A stretch of DNA of 6,387 nt, taken from assembly GCA_937859855.1 (NCBI GenBank), contig CALMAR010000442.1, forward strand, positions 1 to 6,387, written 5' to 3'. Under the pieces are notes generated by a model. The model saw nothing but the letters and a program-made list of their open reading frames with translations. It did not search any database and was not told the DNA's origin. Position numbers and translations under genes: made by a program. The stretch comes from an uncultured Kineosporia sp. Its GTDB lineage: Bacteria > Actinomycetota > Actinomycetes > Actinomycetales > Kineosporiaceae. Below, piece after piece: positions 1-5,580 of the stretch (within the stretch, counting starts at the first letter, position 1; every line of letters begins with the position of its first letter).

Positions 1-485
1 GCCTGGCCATCGGCGTGGCCGCGGTCACCATCCTCTCGGCGATCACCCTCGCCTTCCACGGCAGCGTCGTCGGCACCCTGCTGGGCGACGCGGTCTCGGT
101 GCAGGTCCGCTCGGTCGACGTGATCGCCGTGGCGACCATCCTCGTCCTGGCAGCAGTGGCCATCACCGACGTGCTCTACCTGTCCGTGCAGGAACGTGCC
201 GCCGAATTCGCCACCCTGCGCGCGGTCGGCTGGGCAGAGCGCGAACTCACCCGGCTGCTGGCCGGCGAAGCCCTCGGCATCGCAATCCTCGGCTGCCTGG
301 CCGGGATCGGTGCCGGCTTCGCAGCCACCGCCGTCCTGGCCGGCCGGATTCCGCTCATCCTCGTCGCCATCAGCACCGCTACCGCGGTCGGCGGCATCCT
401 GCTTGCCCTGCTGGCCATGACCCTGCCGGCAGCGCTCTTGCGCCGCCTGGACGCGGCATCTCTGTTGGCGCAGGACGCCTGGTGA
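1..485 (+). CDS. FtsX-like ABC transporter permease, C-terminal part (5' end outside window)
   Basis: This is the C-terminal ~160 residues of a membrane permease of the FtsX/MacB type, read in the frame that starts at base 3; the gene begins before the window. Numbering from the GTG at 15, hydrophobic segments lie at about 36-56, 84-107 and 112-138. Between the first two is the charged cytoplasmic stretch ERAAEFATLRAVGW (60-73), typical of FtsX domains, where the loop after a transmembrane helix reads 'E..LLRA.GW'. The protein ends with a short charged tail ([16 protein letters not shown]). The family works as a dimer with a cytoplasmic ATPase and exports or extracts lipids, peptides or drugs, or transmits force across the membrane; the substrate cannot be told here. 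The stop TGA (483-485) overlaps the GTG start of the ATPase gene, so the two are translationally coupled. The GTG at 15 is an internal codon, not the start. Confidence 0.88.
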   Translation, partial: LAIGVAAVTILSAITLAFHGSVVGTLLGDAVSVQVRSVDVIAVATILVLAAVAITDVLYLSVQERAAEFATLRAVGWAERELTRLLAGEALGIAILGCLAGIGAGFAATAVLAGRIPLILVAISTATAVGGILLALLAMTLPAALLRRLDAASLLAQDAW

Positions 486-1231
486 CGCCAACCGGAGGCG
501 GAACTGAGCGTGGGGCCCTGGACGCAGACCAGACCGAGGTCCAGACCGGAGTGCGGGTCGAGTTGCGGCTCGTGGTCAAGCAGTTCCGCCTCCCCACCGG
601 AGAACGGCTCACCGCAGCCGACGAGGTCAGCCTCGACGTGGCCGCCGGACAGTTCCTTGCCCTGATGGGGCCCTCCGGGTCCGGAAAGTCGACCCTGCTG
701 CACCTGATCGGCGGGATCGAGGCCGCCGACTCCGGCACCATCACCATCGACGGCACCGACATCACCCGACTGTCCCGGAAACGCCTCGCCCAGTACCGGC
801 GCAGCATCGGTTTCGTGTTCCAGAGCTACCACCTGCTACCCGCCCTTCCCGCATTGGACAACGTGATGGCACCCCTGCTGCCCTACCACACCAGCTTCGA
901 CAAGCAGGCCCGCGCCGCCCACCTGCTCGACGCGGTAGGCCTGGCCGGGCGCCACGACGCCCTACCCTCGCGGCTGTCCGGCGGGCAGCAGCAACGCGTC
1001 GGCATCGCCCGCGCGCTAATCAACAACCCCGGCCTGCTCCTGGCCGACGAACCCACCGGCAACCTCGACAGTCACAGCGGCAGCGCCGTACTCGAGCTGA
1101 TCACCAGATTGCGCGCCGAACGCGGAACCACCATCATCCTGGCCACCCACGACCCCGCCATCGCCGCCCAGGCCGACCGCACAATCCACATTGCCGACGG
1201 ACACATCACCGACCCAAGCATCATCGACTGA
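482..1231 (+). CDS. ABC transporter ATP-binding protein, MacB/LolD type
   Basis: A 249-residue ATPase that powers the permease encoded just upstream. All nucleotide-binding motifs are present: Walker [10 protein letters not shown] (63-71), Q-loop FQ (113-114), signature LSGGQQQR (165-172), Walker B LLLADEP (185-191), D-loop NLD (194-196) and switch histidine in ATHD (H223). The spacing and the sequence PTGNLDS are typical of the MacB/LolD/FtsE class that pairs with FtsX-like permeases. It should therefore be catalytically competent. The GTG start at 482 is favoured because it overlaps the permease stop (GTGA) and has AGGA (472-475) six bases ahead. It gives an unusual, poorly conserved leader of about 25 residues before the first beta strand; the alternative GTG at 551 would remove most of it. 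The gene ends at 1231, only 7 bases from the tail of a convergent methyltransferase remnant. The substrate is unknown. Confidence 0.95.
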   Translation: MTPTGGGTERGALDADQTEVQTGVRVELRLVVKQFRLPTGERLTAADEVSLDVAAGQFLALMGPSGSGKSTLLHLIGGIEAADSGTITIDGTDITRLSRKRLAQYRRSIGFVFQSYHLLPALPALDNVMAPLLPYHTSFDKQARAAHLLDAVGLAGRHDALPSRLSGGQQQRVGIARALINNPGLLLADEPTGNLDSHSGSAVLELITRLRAERGTTIILATHDPAIAAQADRTIHIADGHITDPSIID

Positions 1232-1237
1232 ACCGAC

Positions 1238-1702
1238 GGTCTCGATGACGAGCCGGCCGCCGGGTTTGAGCGCCTCGGCTCCCCGTGCAAGGACCTTCCG
1301 GTCGTCCGCGTCGTCAAAAGGAGCGGAATGCGTTGCTCCAGTTGATGATTCCGTCGAATCAGTTACGCCTGTCGTAAGGTTTGCAGGTCATCACGAATGT
1401 AGTCGACGGAACGCACCAGACGTTCGAGACTTCGCGTGCCCGCTCAAGGAACACATGTGAGATGTCCATGCCGACGACTCGACAGTCACGTCGGGCGAGC
1501 CGGTTGGCGATACGTCCGTGCCCGCAGCCCAGGTCGAGGACTTCCATCCCTGACGCGAGCTCCAACACGTTCCAGAGCCGCTCGACGTCGGCGTCGCTCA
1601 ACTTTTCGAGTCTCTCCTCGAAGAAGCAGAGGTAGTCCTCGTCGGACATGTTGTGCCGGTCCGAGGCTTGCTTGCTTCCGTCTGGTGAGTCTCTTCGTTC
1701 AT
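1238..1702 (-). pseudogene. Class I SAM-dependent methyltransferase remnant, frameshifted and C-terminally truncated
   Basis: The longest intact piece runs from an ATG at 1649 to a stop at 1359. It begins MSDEDYLCFFEERL and carries SAM-binding motif I (VLDLGCGHGRIANRLA) and the acidic end of strand 2 (VVGMDIS). Reading shifts frame near 1430, where VDYIRDDLQ is encoded. It shifts back near 1385, passes the TGA at 1361-1359 and gives FDGIINWSNAFRSF (1358-1317). After another one-base shift in the A-tract at 1316-1319 it gives DDADDRKVLARGAEALKPGG and then RLVIET, ending at 1238. These pieces follow the order of a normal Methyltransf_11/25 enzyme, so this is a decayed gene, not chance. Upstream, an ATG at 1702 opens MNEETHQTEAS, which joins QASDRHN before MSDEDYL if one AAGC unit is restored. 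That ATG lies 10 bases after the hydrolase stop, suggesting it was the last gene of that operon. The C-terminal third is missing. The methyl acceptor is unknown. Confidence 0.85.
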
Positions 1703-1712
1703 GATGATCTCG

Positions 1713-2384
1713 TCACGTGATCAGGAGGCGGGTGAGCTGCTCCGGGTGGCTGAGGGCCGTGCAGTGGCCACTTTCCAGCTCCTCGGGAGTCACGCCCAAC
1801 CGGGTGTGGACGACGCGCCGCAGGAAGCTTGCAGGAAATAGGCGGTCACGGGTGCAGAGGACGAATCGCGTCGGCACATCCGGCCACGCTTTGAGCGGCC
1901 AAGGTTGCCTGTAGGCGGCCGTCGAAGGATGCGCACGTTCTCGGGCGAGCGCCTGGTCGGTGAGGGAGTCGGGAACGTCGTGGTAATACATGACGCGCGG
2001 ATCCTCGTTGCCGGTGAGCCCACCGTCGAGGGCTGCCTGCTCCGCCACGGCTTGGGCGAGGTTCGTGTTCTTCCACCATTGTTCCGGCGATTCGCCCGGA
2101 CTGGGCACCATCGCGGCGACCAGGACAAGCCCGCAGATCGGCCTTCGGTGGGCTACCAGCGGCGCGGTGAATGCGCCGAAGGACTGCGCGACGACGACGA
2201 CGTCCTCCGCGTCACCTAGAGCCTCGGTGACGATCGTGGCGTAATCGGACAAGGTCATGGATTCGTCGTTGGCAGGCAGATCCGGAGCGATGGTCGCGTG
2301 ACCGTGCGATCGAAGCTCGGCTTCGACCAGATGCCAGTACCAACCACTGTCTCCTGCACCGTGAATGAAAGCGTAGGTGCTCAT
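1713..2384 (-). CDS. Alpha/beta-fold hydrolase, probable esterase-like
   Basis: A 223-residue cytoplasmic alpha/beta hydrolase with no signal peptide. Visible features are the oxyanion-hole region HGAGDSGWYW (8-17), the nucleophile elbow AQSFG with Ser68, a likely acid at Asp180 in CTRDRLFP, and the catalytic His207 in SGHCTALSHP. The elbow starts with Ala-Gln instead of the textbook Gly-His. I recall this AQSFG form in a group of actinobacterial hydrolases resembling plant methylesterase and hydroxynitrile-lyase proteins, so it is probably active. Members of this fold cleave esters, lactones or C-C bonds; the substrate is unknown. ATG 2384 is chosen because GGAG lies 8 bases ahead and it follows the permease stop by one base. 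An in-frame upstream start at 2426 would add 14 non-family residues inside the permease gene. Co-transcription with the EamA permease is nearly certain. Confidence 0.9.
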   Translation of the reverse strand: MSTYAFIHGAGDSGWYWHLVEAELRSHGHATIAPDLPANDESMTLSDYATIVTEALGDAEDVVVVAQSFGAFTAPLVAHRRPICGLVLVAAMVPSPGESPEQWWKNTNLAQAVAEQAALDGGLTGNEDPRVMYYHDVPDSLTDQALARERAHPSTAAYRQPWPLKAWPDVPTRFVLCTRDRLFPASFLRRVVHTRLGVTPEELESGHCTALSHPEQLTRLLIT

Positions 2385-2385
2385 A

Positions 2386-3354
2386 TCAGTGACTCCGCCG
2401 TTCGGCCGTGACCACGAGCGCCACACCAGTCACGATCACCGTGGCCCCCAGGATCGTTGTGATCGTGATCGACTCGTTGAGGAGAAGCCACCCGAGGAAC
2501 ACAGCCACCGCGGGATTGACGTACGCGTAGGTGGCGACCACGGAGACGCTGGTGGTCTGCAGCAGCCAGTTGTAGGCGGTCAGGGCCAGGATCGATCCGA
2601 CGACGATCAAGAACACCCATGCCGACCACGTTCCCGCCGAGTACGAGTAGGGGTGGAGGCGTTCGCCTCGCATGAGGCCGAGCACGGTGAGGGCCGCGCC
2701 ACCCACCAGCATCTCGTACGTGACGACGACGAACGGGTCGACTGGAAGCCCCAGTCGCGGTTGCAGCCAGGATCCGAAAGCCCAGGACAGGCTGGCGACC
2801 ATGACGATGAGCGAGGCTGAGGTTGGGGCACCCGCTCGGCCGCCGCCGGCAATGAGGGCGGCAACGCCGGCGAACCCCAGGATCACCCCGGTCACCGACC
2901 TGACGGGAGGACGATCTCCGGTCAGTGAGCGCAGAGAGGCAACCCACAGCGGCACGGCGGCGACCAGCAGCGCCGTCAGACCCGAAGGCGCCCCGCGATC
3001 CTCCGCGACGGTGACCAAACCTTGCCCACCCAGCGGCAGCAGCAGCCCGATCACACCGCACCCGGCGTACTGCGCGCCGGTTAGGCGCAGGCGTCCTCGT
3101 CGACCGCAGATCGTCAGTCCGATCACCAGCAAGAATCCGGCCATCAGTGCTCGGGTGCCGGAACCGAGCAGAGCCGGCATCTGGCCCACCATGACCTTCA
3201 CCGCGAGATACGTCGAGCCCCAAGCCACGTAAACGGTCGACAAAGCCCCGACCAGAGCCGGCGCGCGAGTGCGGGCGTGAGTTGGCTCCGGCTCACCACG
3301 AACAGCGGTGCCTGACCTGGGCAGAACAGCAGAGCTGGGAACCGGGGAGGTCAT
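2386..3354 (-). CDS. EamA/DMT-family permease, probable small-molecule exporter
   Basis: A 322-residue inner-membrane protein with ten predicted hydrophobic helices in two EamA repeats (about 33-168 and 180-316). Family hallmarks are AWGSTYLAVK (44-53) at the first helix and YAYVNPAVAVFLGWLLLNE (276-294) in the second repeat. A hydrophilic leader of about 32 residues precedes helix 1. The drug/metabolite transporter superfamily mostly exports amino acids, metabolites or toxic compounds by proton-coupled transport; the substrate cannot be deduced. The start at 3354 has AGGAG (3367-3363) eight bases ahead. The stop TGA (2388-2386) is separated by one base from the ATG of the hydrolase gene, so the two are translationally coupled. 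It is transcribed divergently from a LysR regulator gene, which is the usual layout for an inducible exporter. Confidence 0.93.
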   Translation of the reverse strand: MTSPVPSSAVLPRSGTAVRGEPEPTHARTRAPALVGALSTVYVAWGSTYLAVKVMVGQMPALLGSGTRALMAGFLLVIGLTICGRRGRLRLTGAQYAGCGVIGLLLPLGGQGLVTVAEDRGAPSGLTALLVAAVPLWVASLRSLTGDRPPVRSVTGVILGFAGVAALIAGGGRAGAPTSASLIVMVASLSWAFGSWLQPRLGLPVDPFVVVTYEMLVGGAALTVLGLMRGERLHPYSYSAGTWSAWVFLIVVGSILALTAYNWLLQTTSVSVVATYAYVNPAVAVFLGWLLLNESITITTILGATVIVTGVALVVTAERRSH

Positions 3355-3362
3355 GTCGCCAT

Positions 3363-3367
3363 CTCCT
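3363..3367 (-). promoter_or_regulatory. Ribosome binding site of the EamA permease gene
   Basis: AGGAG on the minus strand, 8 bases before ATG 3354, fixes that start. The same element is followed directly by a minimal overlapping reading frame, ATG GCG ACA TGA (3362-3351 region), whose TGA overlaps the permease ATG. Confidence 0.7.
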
Positions 3368-3430
3368 GATGGGTGAACTGGGGGCCGCTCGGATTGGAAC
3401 GACGCTAGATCGCCCGGGAGAACGTGAAAA

Positions 3431-3456
3431 GCGATAGTCTTCGATGCGTTGATCGC
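3431..3456. promoter_or_regulatory. Candidate LysR operator in the divergent promoter region
   Basis: The 121-bp gap between the permease and lysR starts holds a dyad GCGAT (3431-3435) and ATCGC (3452-3456) with 16 bases between. CGAT also recurs at 3432 and 3442, one helical turn apart. The element overlaps the place where the -35 region of lysR should lie (3441-3446), as expected for an autoregulatory LysR site. The spacing is not the standard T-N11-A, although T3440 and A3452 do frame an 11-base gap. This is inference from position and symmetry only. Confidence 0.35.
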
Positions 3457-3463
3457 CTGTGCT

Positions 3464-3469
3464 TATAGT
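3464..3469 (+). promoter_or_regulatory. Probable -10 element of lysR giving a leaderless mRNA
   Basis: TATAGT matches the -10 consensus TATAAT at five of six positions. It ends six bases before the A of ATG 3476, so transcription should start at or within a base of the start codon. No purine-rich ribosome binding site exists in the 20 bases before the ATG, which fits a leaderless transcript, a common arrangement in actinobacteria. A -35 box 17 bases upstream would be TCGATG (3441-3446), which is weak. Confidence 0.5.
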
Positions 3470-3475
3470 AGTCAA

Positions 3476-4354
3476 ATGGACTTCGACCTGCGGCACCTCC
3501 GGACCTTGGACGCCATCGTCGAGGAGGGCACCTTCGGCAAGGCAGGACGCCGATTGGGCTACACCCAGTCCAGCGTCAGTCAACAGGTTGCAGCGCTCGA
3601 ACGATCAGTCGGCGGAGCTGTCTTCGACCGACTGGGTGGTCCCAAGGCCGTGCGTCTGACGCGACTCGGCGAATTGATTGCGGAGCGCGGGCGCCCGTTG
3701 CTGCGTAGTGCGGAGGACCTGGCGAATGCGATCGAGAAATTTCAGGCAGCGGGAGGCCGGCTGGACATCGGCACGTTCCAGAGCATTTCGGCCGTGATAC
3801 TCCCTACTTTGGTCATGCGGGTGCGTGAGGAGCACCCTGATTGTGAGGTCCGGCTGTTCGAGGGAGAAAGCGAAGATCCTCGTATCGGCGACTTGGACAT
3901 GCTCTTCTACGACGGGCCAATCGACGACGACGTACGATCCGTCAAACTCCTGGACGATCCCTATGTCCTCGTGGCTCGGCCGGGCGACTTCCCCGAGGGC
4001 ACGGTCGACCTTGGCCTCTTGGCCGACCGATCGATGGTGGCCTGGCCAGCGACATGCGGCCAGCCTCAGCTGGAACGAGCCTTTCGAGCCAGCAGCGCCC
4101 ATCCTCGGATCGTCTTTCGAAGTGCCAACAACGAAACGTTGCTCTCCATGGTGCGATCTGGTCTTGGTTTCACCATCCTGCCCCGACTTGCGGTGGTCGG
4201 TGTCGAGACCGACGACCGCCTTCGTCTCCACTCGCTCCACCCCTCACCGTCACGCCAAATCCACCTTTACTGGCCGGCCAAGCGCAGCGTGTCCCCGGTG
4301 GCCAAGCGAGCAATCCAGCTCGCGACCGAAATGGCTCAGGCTTACAACTCCTGA
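3476..4354 (+). CDS. LysR-family transcriptional regulator
   Basis: A 292-residue regulator. Residues 3-62 form the N-terminal winged helix-turn-helix: LRHLRTLDAIVEEGTFGKAG, then LGYTQSSVSQQVAALE with the recognition helix around 30-42. A linker helix follows (about 63-92). The effector-binding domain starts at GRLDIGTF (94-101) and ends near residue 288; it contains the typical SMVRSGLGFTILPRLAV segment (224-240). The domain is near normal family length. It should bind between lysR and the divergent permease gene, control the permease-hydrolase operon in response to a small ligand, and probably repress its own gene. ATG 3476 is chosen because MDFDLRHLRTL is the expected family N-terminus; the longer TTG start at 3449 adds non-family residues and would lie upstream of the likely promoter. 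About 21 of the first 80 codons end in A or T, more than in the flanking glycosyltransferase gene. Confidence 0.95.
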   Translation: MDFDLRHLRTLDAIVEEGTFGKAGRRLGYTQSSVSQQVAALERSVGGAVFDRLGGPKAVRLTRLGELIAERGRPLLRSAEDLANAIEKFQAAGGRLDIGTFQSISAVILPTLVMRVREEHPDCEVRLFEGESEDPRIGDLDMLFYDGPIDDDVRSVKLLDDPYVLVARPGDFPEGTVDLGLLADRSMVAWPATCGQPQLERAFRASSAHPRIVFRSANNETLLSMVRSGLGFTILPRLAVVGVETDDRLRLHSLHPSPSRQIHLYWPAKRSVSPVAKRAIQLATEMAQAYNS

Positions 4355-4773
4355 TGCTGGCTACGGTCCGGCTCGTGACCTATTCGGGACACAGTTCGTC
4401 GATCGATGAACAGGCCAGCGCTTGCGGCGCCCAGCGCCTTCGCGGCTGGCGCACGTGCGGGACGTCGTCACCCGCACCGGCCCGCCACCACCTGAACCCA
4501 GATCCGAGCCCGACAGCAAGGACGGGGGTCATGACCAGCACCGGCGGAATCCAGGAGCCTCTACGACTTTCTGGACGCCGGGTTGGATGTCGCTTTCCAC
4601 ACCGAAAGCATGAGCCACGGCCCCACCTGTTCACCGAACGAAGTCAGAACCGCGACCAGGCATCCATCTCGGGGTCCTGGCGGCGCAGTCGGGCTCCTGG
4701 CGGCGCGGTCGATCGGTCGCACCGCATCGGGTCGCTATGCCACCTGGCTGCTGTCCGGATCTGGACCGAAACC
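4355..4773. other. 419-bp stretch without a recognisable gene
   Basis: This lies between the lysR stop and the stop of the convergent DUF5666-like gene. Reading frames on both strands cross it, but none has a family signature, a convincing ribosome binding site or consistent codon use. A short patch at 4559-4606 (plus strand) reads LYDFLDAGLDVAFHTE, which looks protein-like, but its frame is closed upstream by a TGA and it continues into low-quality sequence. On the minus strand a frame over about 4380-4634 is open but resembles nothing I know. It may hold worn gene debris. A weak hairpin GGCGC-CCA-GCGCC (4426-4438) is the only stem near the end of lysR. Confidence 0.5.
4671..4710. repeat. 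Two-copy 20-bp tandem repeat
   Basis: GGGGTCCTGGCGGCGCAGTC (4671-4690) is followed directly by GGGCTCCTGGCGGCGCGGTC (4691-4710). They match at 18 of 20 positions. It lies in non-coding DNA 64 bases beyond the end of the DUF5666-like gene. The period is not a multiple of three, which agrees with the region not being translated. Confidence 0.75.
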
Positions 4774-5388
4774 TCAGGTCGTGGTCCCGGTTCCGGTGCC
4801 GCTGCCCGAGGAAGGCAGGGTGCCACCGCCGCCGGAGCCGCCGGGGCCGGCGGTCGCGGAGGAGCCAGCCATGATCCGGTTGGCGGTGTCGGCGGGGACG
4901 GACGATGTCGAGTTCGGTGGCGCGCCGGTGAAGACGACGACGTTCTGCCCGGCGGTGAGTCCTGAGGTCTTCACCGTGGCGCCGTTGTCCTGGATCTCGG
5001 TGGCACTGGTGATCTTGTAGGTCTGGGTGCCGCTGGTTGTCTTCACGGAGATGGACGAGGCGGAGACCGCGGAGATCGTGCCCCGAGTCGGCGGGGTGAA
5101 GCTGCCGCCCCCTCCGCTGGCGCCGCCGGGTCCACCGCCGGGTCCGCCGGCGGGTCCCCCCCCCGCCAGCCCGCCCGCTGCGACCGTCGACCCGGCGCCG
5201 GTGGAACTGCCGCCGAGGTGGCTTAGGGCAAACCCGCCGGTGCCGAGCATGGCCACCACCAGGAATCCTGCAGCCACCTTGCCGCGTACCGTGGACAGCA
5301 CGGAACTCCTCGCCAAGACGGCGTTCTCCGGGTTGGTCGGAATGGCGTGAGGTGAGACGCCCGGTACGGGGTCGGTGCTGATGCTCAT
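4774..5388 (-). CDS. Membrane-anchored, Gly-rich DUF5666-like exported protein
   Basis: A 204-residue protein with a hydrophilic N-terminus (1-37), one hydrophobic helix (about 38-57, VAAGFLVVAMLGTGGFALSH) preceded by Arg35 and Lys37, and an outside portion. The outside part has a long Gly/Pro/Ala linker (60-98) and one small beta-rich domain, GTISAVSASSISVKTTSG continuing through TYKITSATEIQDNG to TAGQNVVVFTG (103-155). It ends in a Gly/Ser/Thr tail (180-204). The beta domain resembles DUF5666 (repeating 'G.I..V...SI.V.T..GT..Y.I...T'), whose role is unknown. No lipobox is visible, so an uncleaved anchor or signal peptide is likely. ATG 5388 has GGAGAG (5402-5397) 8 bases ahead and is preferred over the upstream start at 5505. 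The linker is encoded by a G9 run (5164-5156). It is divergent from a glycosyltransferase gene and may act with it at the cell surface. Confidence 0.85.
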   Translation of the reverse strand: MSISTDPVPGVSPHAIPTNPENAVLARSSVLSTVRGKVAAGFLVVAMLGTGGFALSHLGGSSTGAGSTVAAGGLAGGGPAGGPGGGPGGASGGGGSFTPPTRGTISAVSASSISVKTTSGTQTYKITSATEIQDNGATVKTSGLTAGQNVVVFTGAPPNSTSSVPADTANRIMAGSSATAGPGGSGGGGTLPSSGSGTGTGTTT

Positions 5389-5449
5389 CGTGGTCGCTCT
5401 CCATTGCTCTGGCCGGACACCCTGGTGGCGCTCCGTCGCGACCACGGTG
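5386..5449. repeat. 12-bp inverted repeat flanking the DUF5666-like start
   Basis: CATCGTGGTCGC (5386-5397) and GCGACCACGGTG (5438-5449) are inverted copies with one mismatch and 40 bases between. The left arm covers the start codon and the end of the ribosome binding site of the minus-strand gene. A third, shorter copy, GACCACGGT, lies at 5565-5573 just before the glycosyltransferase ATG. They could be operator half-sites or chance in GC-rich DNA. Confidence 0.45.
5397..5402 (-). promoter_or_regulatory. Ribosome binding site of the DUF5666-like gene
   Basis: GGAGAG on the minus strand, 8 bases before ATG 5388. It decides this start over the longer in-frame alternative, which has no such element. 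Confidence 0.7.
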
Positions 5450-5580
5450 GCCCGGCGGTCTGGAGCGACCCTGGGCACGAGCTGACGTGTTGCTGTGCCG
5501 GCCAAAGGGGCCGATCCGTCACAACGATCTCCCAGCCGGCGTCCAGGTGCCCGTCACTCGACGGGACCACGGTTGCCGCC

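Noticed and set aside
176..832. 218-residue minus-strand open frame over the permease-ATPase junction
   Set aside because: It is the shadow of two well-identified plus-strand genes, with biased composition and no family signature.
1250..1281. GAGCCG ... CGGCTC inverted repeat downstream of the ABC operon
   Set aside because: The 20-base gap and lack of a T-run argue against a terminator; it falls within the former coding sequence of the methyltransferase.
2672..3232. 186-residue plus-strand open frame
   Set aside because: Antisense to the EamA permease gene; Pro/Arg/Ser-rich translation typical of a shadow in high-GC DNA.
4426..4440. Possible terminator hairpin GGCGC-CCA-GCGCC followed by TT
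   Set aside because: Stem of only five pairs, no T-run, and about 70 bases beyond lysR; too weak to call.
4054..4965. 303-residue plus-strand open frame spanning lysR's end and the DUF5666-like gene
   Set aside because: Overlaps two supported genes in wrong frames and shows no domain.
4631..5404. 257-residue minus-strand open frame rich in Arg and His
   Set aside because: Alternative frame of the DUF5666-like gene. The chosen frame has the ribosome binding site, membrane anchor and beta-repeat pattern; this one has none.
5499..5513. Palindrome CGGCC-AAAGG-GGCCG in the divergent gap
   Set aside because: Five-base GC arms are expected by chance at this base composition; no second copy supports an operator.
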